Assembly (NCBI GenBank): GCA_946481425.1
Contig: CAMLNT010000014.1
Location: 1-22,682 of the forward strand
Direction of reading: 5' to 3'
From: an uncultured Brevundimonas sp.
GTDB taxonomy: Bacteria; Pseudomonadota; Alphaproteobacteria; Caulobacterales; Caulobacteraceae
Length of the DNA stretch: 22,682 nucleotides
Shown: positions 15,294 to 22,682 of the stretch, in pieces
Numbering within the stretch: position 1 is the first letter of the stretch
Layout: each line of letters starts with the position of its first letter
Notes under the pieces: generated by a model
The model's database searches: none
The model's input: only the letters and a program-made list of their open reading frames with translations
What the model was told of the DNA's origin: nothing
Made by a program: the position numbers and the translations under genes

Positions 15294-17084
15294 TCAGGCG
15301 GGGATTGTGGCGGAGCAACGGTTTGCGGCTTCCGCCCGTACGCGACGCTCGAGCAGCAGGGCCGCCACGCCCGCCCAGCCAATGAGCACTGCGGCATAGA
15401 CGCGCTCCCACCAGCCGACGTTCAGGTCGTTGACCGTTCCGGGAAGGACGAGGTGCTTGGTGAAGAGCGTCAGGATCGCCATGGCCACGAACGAGGCCGC
15501 CAGAAACGCCTTGAGCCGCGGCACATCGGTGCGTTTGCGAAGGCCCCAAAGCAGCAGGACCGGCGCGATCTGGATGCCGAGGCCCAGCGAGATCACCATG
15601 TGGCGCGGGTCGGGCCAGGGGTAGAGCGTCGAGGCGGACAGACCGTATCCCGCCAGCATGAAAGCCGCCGCTGTGAGCAGCCCGGCGATCCGCGCGCCGG
15701 TCAAGGCCATGATGCCCCAGCCGAACCCGATGCCGGTCATCGCGGCCATGACGCCGGCGATGAAGATGCCGGCGTTGAAGATTATCGGATGCTGCGCCGT
15801 CGCGCCGCCGAGTTCGGACAGGTACTGGGTTGCGTGATCGAAGCCGGGATAGGCCGCGACCGCGATCAGGAAGACAATCGCCGACAGGAGGGGGGCGATG
15901 ACGCCGACACCCAGCAGGACGCGTCGCCGGAAGTAGGGCTGGGGTTCGCGTGTCGCCGGGAAGGGTTTGAGCCCCCAGACCGGGCGCAGCCAGCCGACGC
16001 GCCGCACGAGCTCGTAGATCAGCAGGCTCCCGCCGAAGGTGATCAGACCCAGGATGGTCGCCTCAAGCACCGGCGGCAGCCCGGCCGGACGCAGGAACCA
16101 CACGGCCACGACCAGGATCGTCTGGTGGGCCAGGTAGCAGGGAAAAACCGCGTCGCAGAGATAGCGCAGGACCGGCCCGTCCTTGGCGCGCAGATACTTC
16201 GAGCCATAGCCCAGGATCGCCGCGATCACGGTCCAGGAATAGACGGCCTGAACGGCGAACTTGGATGCGCCGTAGGCCAGGTTGTCCATGAAGAAGCCGG
16301 CCTGGAAGACGAGGACGGGAAGCACGCCGAGCGAGATCCATAGTGCGGTTTTCCGATACCGTTCAAGGGCCTGCCAGACCGGCTCGTGACGCGCCAGCAG
16401 GAAGCCGAACAGGAAGGCGCCGAGATACAGGGCGTGACCGTACGGATCGTTGGTCAGGCCGTTGGTCTGGCCGAACAGCGGATAGAGCGTCAGCCGGATC
16501 GTGATGAGATACAGCAGCGGGACCCAGATCACGCGCGGTCCTTCGACCAGCGGCGCGAGCCGGTCCCTGAGCGCCTCGACCAGGCCCGGACGGGTCATCA
16601 GCCCGACCACCACCAGGCTGTAGACCGCGATGTAGTTGACGAACCAAAGATGGTTCACCGGCACGCCGTTCATCAGGCCGTCGGGCCCGAATTGATGCAC
16701 CAGCCAGCCGCCGTAATCGGCGCCCCACCAGCCGTTATCCATCGCCTCGATCCACGACTGGATCGACACCAGCACCAGCACCCCCATCAGGAGCGGCGGC
16801 CCCAGACGTTCGAAGCGGGCCTTGAGCACCTGACCGGGCGTGCGCCGCGCGGTCATGAAGGCCATCGCGCAGCCGGACACCAGGAACAGCAGCGCCAGCC
16901 GCCACGGTCCCGTGAGCGTCAGCAGCTGCGGCATCCAGCTCAGCCGGTGCTCGGACTGGATGTGCCAGTCGTACGGCGAATAGACGAGCGCTGTGTGGAA
17001 CAGGATCAGAAGGCCGAACGCGATCACCCGGATCCAGTCCAGGTCAGCGCGGCGGCTCGAGGATGGCGCGGGCGTCGTCGTCAC
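15294..17084 (-). CDS. OpgC-like acyltransferase 3 family protein fused to a DUF998 membrane domain
   Basis: The protein is 596 aa. Residues 1 to about 370 are an acyltransferase 3 (OpgC/OatA-like) integral membrane domain. It begins with the typical RRADLDWIRVIAFGLLILFHTALVY, whose His lies in the first helix, and continues with about ten hydrophobic segments. Residues about 385-590 are a second six-helix module resembling DUF998 (YPGFDHATQYLSELGG). OpgC in enterobacteria adds succinyl groups to periplasmic glucans; a similar role is inferred from the neighbouring opgH. Single-domain OpgC proteins are near 385 aa, so this is a fusion. The start is a GTG without a good ribosome-binding site; no better in-frame start was seen upstream. 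Confidence 0.85.
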   Translation of the reverse strand: MTTTPAPSSSRRADLDWIRVIAFGLLILFHTALVYSPYDWHIQSEHRLSWMPQLLTLTGPWRLALLFLVSGCAMAFMTARRTPGQVLKARFERLGPPLLMGVLVLVSIQSWIEAMDNGWWGADYGGWLVHQFGPDGLMNGVPVNHLWFVNYIAVYSLVVVGLMTRPGLVEALRDRLAPLVEGPRVIWVPLLYLITIRLTLYPLFGQTNGLTNDPYGHALYLGAFLFGFLLARHEPVWQALERYRKTALWISLGVLPVLVFQAGFFMDNLAYGASKFAVQAVYSWTVIAAILGYGSKYLRAKDGPVLRYLCDAVFPCYLAHQTILVVAVWFLRPAGLPPVLEATILGLITFGGSLLIYELVRRVGWLRPVWGLKPFPATREPQPYFRRRVLLGVGVIAPLLSAIVFLIAVAAYPGFDHATQYLSELGGATAQHPIIFNAGIFIAGVMAAMTGIGFGWGIMALTGARIAGLLTAAAFMLAGYGLSASTLYPWPDPRHMVISLGLGIQIAPVLLLWGLRKRTDVPRLKAFLAASFVAMAILTLFTKHLVLPGTVNDLNVGWWERVYAAVLIGWAGVAALLLERRVRAEAANRCSATIPA

Positions 17085-17114
17085 GGGCGGAACTGCGTAC
17101 AGGAGGGAACAGCC

Positions 17115-17143
17115 ATGATCACGGGTTCGTGATCGCGGGTCAA
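17115..17143 (-). promoter_or_regulatory. Promoter and operator of the acyltransferase gene
   Basis: On the minus strand TTGACC (17138-17143)-N17-GATCAT (17115-17120) is a plausible sigma-70 promoter. The perfect dyad GATCACGGGTTCGTGATC (17117-17134) covers the spacer and part of the -10. Its central 16 bp differ at one position from the operator before opgH. This predicts repression by a shared regulator. Confidence 0.65.
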
Positions 17144-17210
17144 ATGCCGATCCAATCCGGCGTCAATGTGGCGCAGCTCGGCCACAGGCGGACGCGTCCG
17201 ATTCCCTTCC

Positions 17211-17256
17211 TTGACTCCAGGCAAGGGCGGAGTCTCTATGAGAACAAATAGAGAAC
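17211..17256 (+). promoter_or_regulatory. SOS promoter with LexA box for imuA-imuB-dnaE2
   Basis: GAAC-N7-GAAC (17242-17256) is the alphaproteobacterial LexA box. TTGACT (17211-17216) with CTCTAT 17 nt downstream (17234-17239) is the best -35/-10 pair, so the box would cover the transcription start. Two GANTC sites (17213-17217, 17230-17234) overlap the promoter. The LexA box is a strong call; the -10 is weaker. Confidence 0.8.
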
Positions 17257-17260
17257 AATT

Positions 17261-18019
17261 GTGCGCGCATCCCCCATCCGGCTGGAGGCGTTGCGGCGTC
17301 GTCTCGCCCGGATGGAGGGCAGGGCGGCGTCCGACGCGGACCGTTTCGACCTCGGATGCGAGGGCGTGGACGCCTGTCTGGGCGGACTGAACCGGCGGGC
17401 CCTGCATGAAATCCATGCCGCCTGCGGCGCCGACATGGCCTCGGCGGACGGTTTCTCGCTGGGGCTGGCGGTTCGGGCGGCGGGGGGCGGTTTCATCGCC
17501 TGGATCGTCCAGTCGATGACCCTGTCCGAGGCGGGTCTGCCTTACGGCGAGGGGCTGGCGGAGTGGGGCCTGGACCCGGGGCGGATGCTGTTCGTGCGCA
17601 CCCGGGACGCCCAGGCCCTGCTGGCCGCGGCCGAGGACTGTCTGAAGTCCGGAGCCTTGGGCGCGGTGGTGATGAGCGTCTGGGGCGAGCCGAAAAGCCT
17701 CAATCTGACGGCCACGCGCCGCCTGGCCCTGGCGTCGCGCGAAAGCGGGACGGTGGGGCTGCTGGTCCGGACCCGGGCGGGCGCCCAGGCCGGCGCGGCG
17801 GAGACCCGTTGGACGATCGCCTCGGCGCCGTCGCGGCCGCTGGAGGCCGGGGCGCCGGGACGTCCGGTCCTGACGGCCCGGCTGGAGAAAAGCAGGACCG
17901 GGGCCAACCCCGGCCAGTGGATGATGGAGTGGCGTAGCGATGCGCGCGGTTTCGGAGAGATCGAGACGATACCTGGCGGTCTGGTTCCCCTGGCTGGCCA
18001 GCGACCGGCGGCGGCGTGA
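17261..18019 (+). CDS. imuA: SOS mutagenesis accessory protein ImuA
   Basis: The protein is 252 aa. It is a RecA/SulA-related protein with the family N-terminal signature GVDACLGGLNRRALHEIHAA (about 35-54). A canonical Walker A is not visible, as expected for ImuA. It works with ImuB and DnaE2 in damage-induced translesion synthesis. The GTG at 17261 begins only 4 nt after the LexA box, so the leader would be very short. An ATG at 17312 (residue 18) is the alternative start and would give 235 aa. The 3' end overlaps imuB by 80 nt in another frame. Confidence 0.88.
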   Translation: MRASPIRLEALRRRLARMEGRAASDADRFDLGCEGVDACLGGLNRRALHEIHAACGADMASADGFSLGLAVRAAGGGFIAWIVQSMTLSEAGLPYGEGLAEWGLDPGRMLFVRTRDAQALLAAAEDCLKSGALGAVVMSVWGEPKSLNLTATRRLALASRESGTVGLLVRTRAGAQAGAAETRWTIASAPSRPLEAGAPGRPVLTARLEKSRTGANPGQWMMEWRSDARGFGEIETIPGGLVPLAGQRPAAA

Positions 18020-19463
18020 GGCGCCGGGCGCCTTCGTCATCGTCGAGAAAAGCAAGGGCGCGCTGAGGCTTTCGGCCGTCTCTCCAGAGGCTCAGGCGAT
18101 CGGCCTGACGCCGGGGCTGACGCTGGCCGATGCGCGCGCGCGGGTTCCGGATGTCGCGACCCTGATCGCAGAGCCGGAGGCGGATGCAGCCCTGCTCAGG
18201 CGGGTCGTTGTCGACTTCGGCCGCTTCACCCCGATGGCGGCGGCGGACGGACCCGACGGCCTGATCCTGGACGTGACCGGCTGCACCCATCTGTTCGGCG
18301 GCGAGACGGGGCTGGCCGAGCAAGCGCTGGATCGGGCCGAGGCCATCGGGCTTCAGGCGCTGGTCGCCATGGCCGGCACGCCCCAGGCGGCGCGGGCGCT
18401 GGTCCGCTTCGGCGCGGGCGGGGTTACGCCAGAGGGGCAGGATCGTGCGGCCGTTCGCCGCCTGCCGGTCGAGGCGCTGGAATTGCCCGAGGCCGACACG
18501 GCAGCGCTCCGGCGCGCGGGCCTCAAGAGCGTTGCCGCCGTCGATGACCGGCCGCGCGCGGCGCTCACCGCCCGCTTCGGCAAGGCCTCGGCCTGGAAGG
18601 TCGACCGGGTTCTGGGGCTGGAGGACGTCCGCATCACGCCTTTCCGGCCTCCCGATCCTTGCGTGGTCGATCGGGTGCTGATGGAGCCGATCTCGCTGGA
18701 TGACGACATCCATCGGGTGCTGGCCGACCTGATGGCCGAGGCCTCGGCCCGGCTCGAGCGCGACGGCCAGGGCGGCCGTGTCTTCCAGGCCTGCTTCTTC
18801 CGCCTGGACGGACAGACCCGCCGGGTCTCGGTCCAGACGGGTCGAGCCACGCGCGACGGATCCGCTGTGCTGAGATTGTTCCGAGAGAAGATCGCGGCCC
18901 TGTCGGTTCCGCTCGACCCGGGCTTCGGCTTCGATCAGGTGCGGCTGTCGGTGGTGCGGGTCGAGCCGCTGGCCGCGACCCAGGTCGATCTGAACCGACG
19001 CCCGGACCGGTCCGCGGACTTCGACGGGCTGGTGGACCGGTTGAGCGCCCGGCTGGGCCCGGAGGCCGTGCTCCGCTTCGAGGCGCGTGACACCCATCTT
19101 CCCGAGCGTGCGGTGCGTCTTCGGCCTGCGGGGACGACGCCTCAACCCTGGCCCGTGCGCGACAGGGACGAGACGCCGCTTCGGCCTCTGCATCTGTTCA
19201 ATCCGCCCCAGCCCGTCGAACAGCCCATGGCCTTTGCTCCCGATGGTCCGCCGATGCGCTTTCGCTGGCGGCGGGTGCAGCACGAGGTCGTGCGCGCCGA
19301 AGGGCCCGAACGGATCGCAGGCGAATGGTGGCGGCGCGAGGAGCCCACGCGCGACTATTACCGCATCGAGGACCGGCAGGGCCGCCGGCTGTGGCTGTTT
19401 CGTCAGGGGCTCTATGGCGACGACCGCCCGCCGCGCTGGTTCGTCCACGGCCTGTTCGCATGA
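17940..19463 (+). CDS. imuB: Y-family polymerase-like protein ImuB
   Basis: The protein is 507 aa. It is related to DinB/Y-family polymerases, but the catalytic acidic residues are absent. The first motif reads RYLAVWFPWLASDR instead of the metal-binding DMDAF type. The region of the second motif reads LILDVTGCTHLFGGE (about 108-122) instead of SIDEA. This is the ImuB pattern: a non-catalytic hub that links ImuA, DnaE2 and the beta clamp. A possible clamp-binding segment is RPLHLFNPP (near residue 415), assigned by resemblance only. The early ATG, inside imuA, is needed to include the conserved N-terminus, so the 80-nt overlap is real. The stop overlaps the dnaE2 start as ATGA. Confidence 0.93.
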   Translation: MRAVSERSRRYLAVWFPWLASDRRRREAPGAFVIVEKSKGALRLSAVSPEAQAIGLTPGLTLADARARVPDVATLIAEPEADAALLRRVVVDFGRFTPMAAADGPDGLILDVTGCTHLFGGETGLAEQALDRAEAIGLQALVAMAGTPQAARALVRFGAGGVTPEGQDRAAVRRLPVEALELPEADTAALRRAGLKSVAAVDDRPRAALTARFGKASAWKVDRVLGLEDVRITPFRPPDPCVVDRVLMEPISLDDDIHRVLADLMAEASARLERDGQGGRVFQACFFRLDGQTRRVSVQTGRATRDGSAVLRLFREKIAALSVPLDPGFGFDQVRLSVVRVEPLAATQVDLNRRPDRSADFDGLVDRLSARLGPEAVLRFEARDTHLPERAVRLRPAGTTPQPWPVRDRDETPLRPLHLFNPPQPVEQPMAFAPDGPPMRFRWRRVQHEVVRAEGPERIAGEWWRREEPTRDYYRIEDRQGRRLWLFRQGLYGDDRPPRWFVHGLFA

Positions 19464-22400
19464 CCGCTTATGCCGAACTCGCGGCCGCCTCGAACTTCTC
19501 TTTTCTGAGAGGGGCGTCGAAACCTCAGCATCTGGTGCTGACCGCCCTGGGGCTTGGATTATCGGGCCTGGGCATCGCTGACCGCAACACGGTGGCCGGT
19601 ACGGCGCGCGCCTGGACCACGCTGAAGACCATTCGCAGCGATGGCGTTTCCCCGCCTGAGAGGGTTCGCATCGGCGGCAGTCCCGGCGAGGTCGAATATG
19701 TGGCGGATCCGCTGGACGAGCCGGCTTTGCGTGAGGAGATTCAGCGACGATCCCATGACTTCAAACTGGCGTTGGGATCACGGCTCGTCTTCGAGGATGG
19801 AACGCCGGATATCCTGGCCTATCCGGAAACCCGGACGGGATGGGGGCGGCTTTGCCGCCTTTTGACCAAGGGCAATCTTCGGGGCCGCAAGGGCGAATGC
19901 CGACTGCGCCTGCCCGACCTTCTGGCCGATACCGAAGGACTGCTTCTGATCGTCGCGCCGCCCCGCCGTCTGGAAGGGCTGGATGTCATCCTGAAGCGCG
20001 TGGCCGAGGCGGCGCCCGGCGCGGTCTGGCTGGCCGCCGCCATGACCTATCAGGGCGACGATCAGCGCCGGCTGCTTCGTCTGGGCCGCCTGGCCCGTGG
20101 CGCCGGGGTCGCCCTGATCGCCACCAATGACGTCCTCTATCATGACCAAAGGGAGCGGGATCTCCAGGACCTGCTGACCTGCATCCGGGAAGGGGTCCGG
20201 ATCGACGAGGCGGGTCGGTTGCTGGAGGCCAACGCCGAGCGCCACATCAAGACGCCCGAAGAGATGGCCCGTCTGTTCAGGACCGCGCCGGAAGCCCTGG
20301 CGGAAAGCCGTGAGTTCCTTTCCCGGATCATCTTCGATCTCGGTGACCTGAAATACGAATATCCGGAGGAGCCCATACCGCCGGGGTGGACGCCTCAGGC
20401 GTGGCTGGAAGATCTGACCTGGAAACGGGCGGACCTGGCCTATCCCGACGGCGTTCCCGCCAAGGTGCGTGAGACGCTTCTGAAGGAGCTCGCCTACATC
20501 GGACAGCGCGACCTGGCGCCCTATTTTCTCACCATTCACGACGTGGTGCGCGAGGCCGACAATCGGGGAATTCTTTGCCAGGGACGGGGATCGGCTGCGA
20601 ACTCGGCGGTCTGTTACGTGCTGGGCGTCACCTCGGTGGATCCGGCGCACAATGACGTGCTGTTCGAGCGCTTTCTGTCGGCCGATCGCAACGAACCGCC
20701 CGATATCGATGTCGATTTCGAGCATGAGCGACGCGAGGAGATCATCCAGCATCTCTACCAGCGCTATACCCGCGACCGGGCCGGGATCGCCGCGACCGTC
20801 ATCCACTACAGGCCCCGCAGCGCCATGCGGGAGGTGGGCAAGGCCCTGGGTCTAACCGAGGACGTGACGGCCCGACTGGCGGGCACGCAATGGGGCCATT
20901 GGGGCTCCGACATTCCCGACAGCCATATCAGCCAGGCCGGGCTCGACGCCGCCAATCCGATGGTGCGCCGGGCCATCGACATGGCCCGGCGGCTGCTGGG
21001 GTTCCCCAGGCATCTGTCCCAGCACGTCGGGGGCTTCGTCCTGACCCGGGGCCGGCTTGATGAACTGGTTCCGATCGGCAACGCCGCCATGGCGGACCGC
21101 ACCTTCATCGAATGGGACAGGGACGACATCGACGCGCTTGGCCTGATGAAGGTCGATATCCTGGCGCTGGGGATGCTGACCTGCATCAAGAAGGCCTTCG
21201 AGCTGATCCGCGACCACGAGGGCGGCCCCGAGTTCGATCTCGCCTCTGTCCCGGCGGAACAGGCGGACGTCTACGACATGCTGTGCCAGGGCGACTCGCT
21301 CGGGGTGTTCCAGGTCGAGAGCCGGGCGCAGATGAACATGCTGCCCCGGCTGAGGCCGCGCGAATTCTACGATCTCGTCATCCAGGTCGCCATCGTCCGG
21401 CCGGGGCCGATCCAGGGGGACATGGTTCATCCGTATCTGCGTCGCCGTGACGGGCTGGAGACGGTCGAATATCAGTCGCCGGGACCTGAGCACGGACCGC
21501 CTGACGAGCTGGAACAGGTGCTGAAAAAGACGCTGGGCGTGCCGCTCTTCCAGGAGCAGGCGATGAAGGTCGCCATGGTCGCCGCCCAGTTCTCGTCAAA
21601 GGAGGCCAACGGCCTGCGCAAGGCCATGGGCACCTTCCGGGGCGACGGGACCCTGCACACCTATGAGGACCGGTTCGTCGGGCGGATGATCGAGCGCGGC
21701 TATGACCCGGCTTTCGCCCAGCGTTGCTTCGAGCAGATCAAGGGCTTCGGCTCCTACGGCTTTCCCGAGAGCCACGCGGCGTCATTCGCGCGGCTCGTCT
21801 ACATTTCCAGCTTCATCAAATGCCGCTACCCGGCGGTGTTCGCGGCGGCTCTGCTGAACAGCCAGCCGATGGGCTTCTACGCGCCGGCGCAGATCGTTCG
21901 CGACGCCCAGGAGCACGGGGTCGAGGCCCGGCCGATCGACGTCAACCACAGTCATTGGGACAACACGCTGGAGGGGCCGCCGGGGGCGCTGGCCCTGCGG
22001 ATCGGCCTGCGCCAGATCGACGGCTTCCGGGAGGACTGGGCGGCCTTTCTGGTCGAGGGCCGTGACCGGCCCTACGCCTCGATCGAGGATCTGCTGCGTC
22101 GGGGGCGGCTGACGGTCCCGGCGCTGCGCAAGCTGGCGGACGCCGACGCCTTCCGCTCCATGGGAATGGACCGGCGCGAGGCGCTCTGGGCGGTCCGGCG
22201 CCTGCCCAATGATGACGCCCTGCCTCTGTTCCAGGCCGCCGCCGCCCGAGAGCTGGGCGAGGAGGCCGATGCGAACCTGCCCCGCATGCCGCTCGGCGAA
22301 CATGTCGCGGCCGATTACCAGATGACGCGCCTCAGCCTGAAGGCGCATCCGATGTCGATCATCCGGCCGGTGTTCGAAGCCGAGGGCGTGCTGAGTTGCG

Positions 22401-22682
22401 CCCAGGCGACGGCCCTGCCCAGGGACCGGCCCGTCCGTGTCGCCGGCGTTGTTCTGGTTCGCCAGCGGCCGGGCAACGGCAAGGCCATCTTCGTCACCAT
22501 CGAGGACGAGACCGGGGTCGCCAACGTCGTCATGTGGGCCGATCAGTTCGAGCGTTTCCGGCGCGAGGTCATGTCGGCCCGGCTGATGGAGATCGAGGGC
22601 GTGATTGAACGCTCGAAGGAAGGTGTGGTCCACGTCATGACGCGGCGCATCTTCGACCGGTCATCAGAGCTCCGGCGGCTGT
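19460..22682 (+). CDS. dnaE2: Error-prone DNA polymerase DnaE2 (3' end outside window)
   Basis: The frame is open for 1074 codons to the window edge; the usual length is about 1050-1150, so little is missing. It is a C-family polymerase alpha paralogue for SOS mutagenesis. Catalytic aspartates are present in PPDIDVDF (Asp415, Asp417, Asp419) and in LMKVDILALGMLT (Asp566). Other signatures are GRGSAANSAVCYVLG, HVGGFVLTRG, FGSYGFPESHAASFA and an OB-fold region from about residue 990. The N-terminal PHP domain looks degenerate: YAELAAASNFSFLRG has Ala where the metal-binding HxH is expected, and ADRN replaces the TDH motif. A PHP-linked nuclease is therefore unlikely. It is translated from ATGA overlapping imuB and belongs to the LexA-controlled cassette. 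Confidence 0.95.
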   Translation, partial: MTAYAELAAASNFSFLRGASKPQHLVLTALGLGLSGLGIADRNTVAGTARAWTTLKTIRSDGVSPPERVRIGGSPGEVEYVADPLDEPALREEIQRRSHDFKLALGSRLVFEDGTPDILAYPETRTGWGRLCRLLTKGNLRGRKGECRLRLPDLLADTEGLLLIVAPPRRLEGLDVILKRVAEAAPGAVWLAAAMTYQGDDQRRLLRLGRLARGAGVALIATNDVLYHDQRERDLQDLLTCIREGVRIDEAGRLLEANAERHIKTPEEMARLFRTAPEALAESREFLSRIIFDLGDLKYEYPEEPIPPGWTPQAWLEDLTWKRADLAYPDGVPAKVRETLLKELAYIGQRDLAPYFLTIHDVVREADNRGILCQGRGSAANSAVCYVLGVTSVDPAHNDVLFERFLSADRNEPPDIDVDFEHERREEIIQHLYQRYTRDRAGIAATVIHYRPRSAMREVGKALGLTEDVTARLAGTQWGHWGSDIPDSHISQAGLDAANPMVRRAIDMARRLLGFPRHLSQHVGGFVLTRGRLDELVPIGNAAMADRTFIEWDRDDIDALGLMKVDILALGMLTCIKKAFELIRDHEGGPEFDLASVPAEQADVYDMLCQGDSLGVFQVESRAQMNMLPRLRPREFYDLVIQVAIVRPGPIQGDMVHPYLRRRDGLETVEYQSPGPEHGPPDELEQVLKKTLGVPLFQEQAMKVAMVAAQFSSKEANGLRKAMGTFRGDGTLHTYEDRFVGRMIERGYDPAFAQRCFEQIKGFGSYGFPESHAASFARLVYISSFIKCRYPAVFAAALLNSQPMGFYAPAQIVRDAQEHGVEARPIDVNHSHWDNTLEGPPGALALRIGLRQIDGFREDWAAFLVEGRDRPYASIEDLLRRGRLTVPALRKLADADAFRSMGMDRREALWAVRRLPNDDALPLFQAAAARELGEEADANLPRMPLGEHVAADYQMTRLSLKAHPMSIIRPVFEAEGVLSCAQATALPRDRPVRVAGVVLVRQRPGNGKAIFVTIEDETGVANVVMWADQFERFRREVMSARLMEIEGVIERSKEGVVHVMTRRIFDRSSELRRL

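Noticed and set aside
17700..19448. 582-codon minus-strand frame
   Set aside because: Shadow of imuA/imuB; no motif and overlaps a complete, co-linear cassette.
19778..22633. Minus-strand frames of 342, 213 and 283 codons
   Set aside because: Shadows of dnaE2, which is open through the whole stretch.

Overview
The window is high-GC DNA (about two thirds G+C, my estimate) with dense coding and many ATGA-type overlaps. The best reading is an alphaproteobacterium, probably Caulobacteraceae (Brevundimonas/Caulobacter-like). Three things support this. First, two GTTC-N7-GTTC (GAAC-N7-GAAC) boxes match the alphaproteobacterial LexA/SOS consensus. Second, two GGAAC-N17-CGTT promoters match the alphaproteobacterial EcfG/SigT general stress consensus. 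Third, the gene content fits: imuA-imuB-dnaE2, opgH, and an otsB-GH15-otsA operon. The genus is inference. I see no tRNA, rRNA, insertion sequence, CRISPR array or phage gene.

Left part (1-5312). A Tat-type lipoprotein of the DUF885 family runs rightward and meets, tail to tail, a leftward two-gene unit. That unit encodes a secreted Arg/Asp/Gly-rich protein with an RcnB-like C-terminus and a fasciclin-domain lipoprotein, and an EcfG-type promoter lies just upstream of it. A GlcD/D-lactate dehydrogenase-type flavoprotein is transcribed divergently from this unit.

Trehalose block (5313-10481). A 333-bp gap carries a 14-bp palindrome, two near-identical 42-bp hairpin repeats and a second EcfG-type promoter. 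These precede a tightly overlapping otsB (trehalose-6-phosphate phosphatase), GH15 hydrolase and otsA (trehalose-6-phosphate synthase) operon. A ROK sugar kinase ends against otsA from the opposite strand.

DNA repair block 1 (10526-13201). A radical SAM protein with a helix-hairpin-helix tail and a DUF4130-UdgX fusion form a two-gene unit. Its promoter has a LexA box exactly between -35 and -10. The biochemical function of this pair is not established, so it is the best candidate here for an undescribed system.

Envelope block (13244-17143). opgH (osmoregulated periplasmic glucan glucosyltransferase) and an OpgC-like acyltransferase fused to a DUF998 membrane domain run leftward. Each is preceded by the same inverted-repeat operator, placed in the spacer of a candidate promoter. 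This suggests a shared, unidentified regulator.

DNA repair block 2 (17211-22682). A second LexA box precedes imuA-imuB-dnaE2, the SOS mutagenesis cassette. dnaE2 runs off the right edge, probably missing only its last few codons. Overall the window groups stress functions: general stress (trehalose and two envelope proteins), osmotic/envelope glucan, and two SOS operons.
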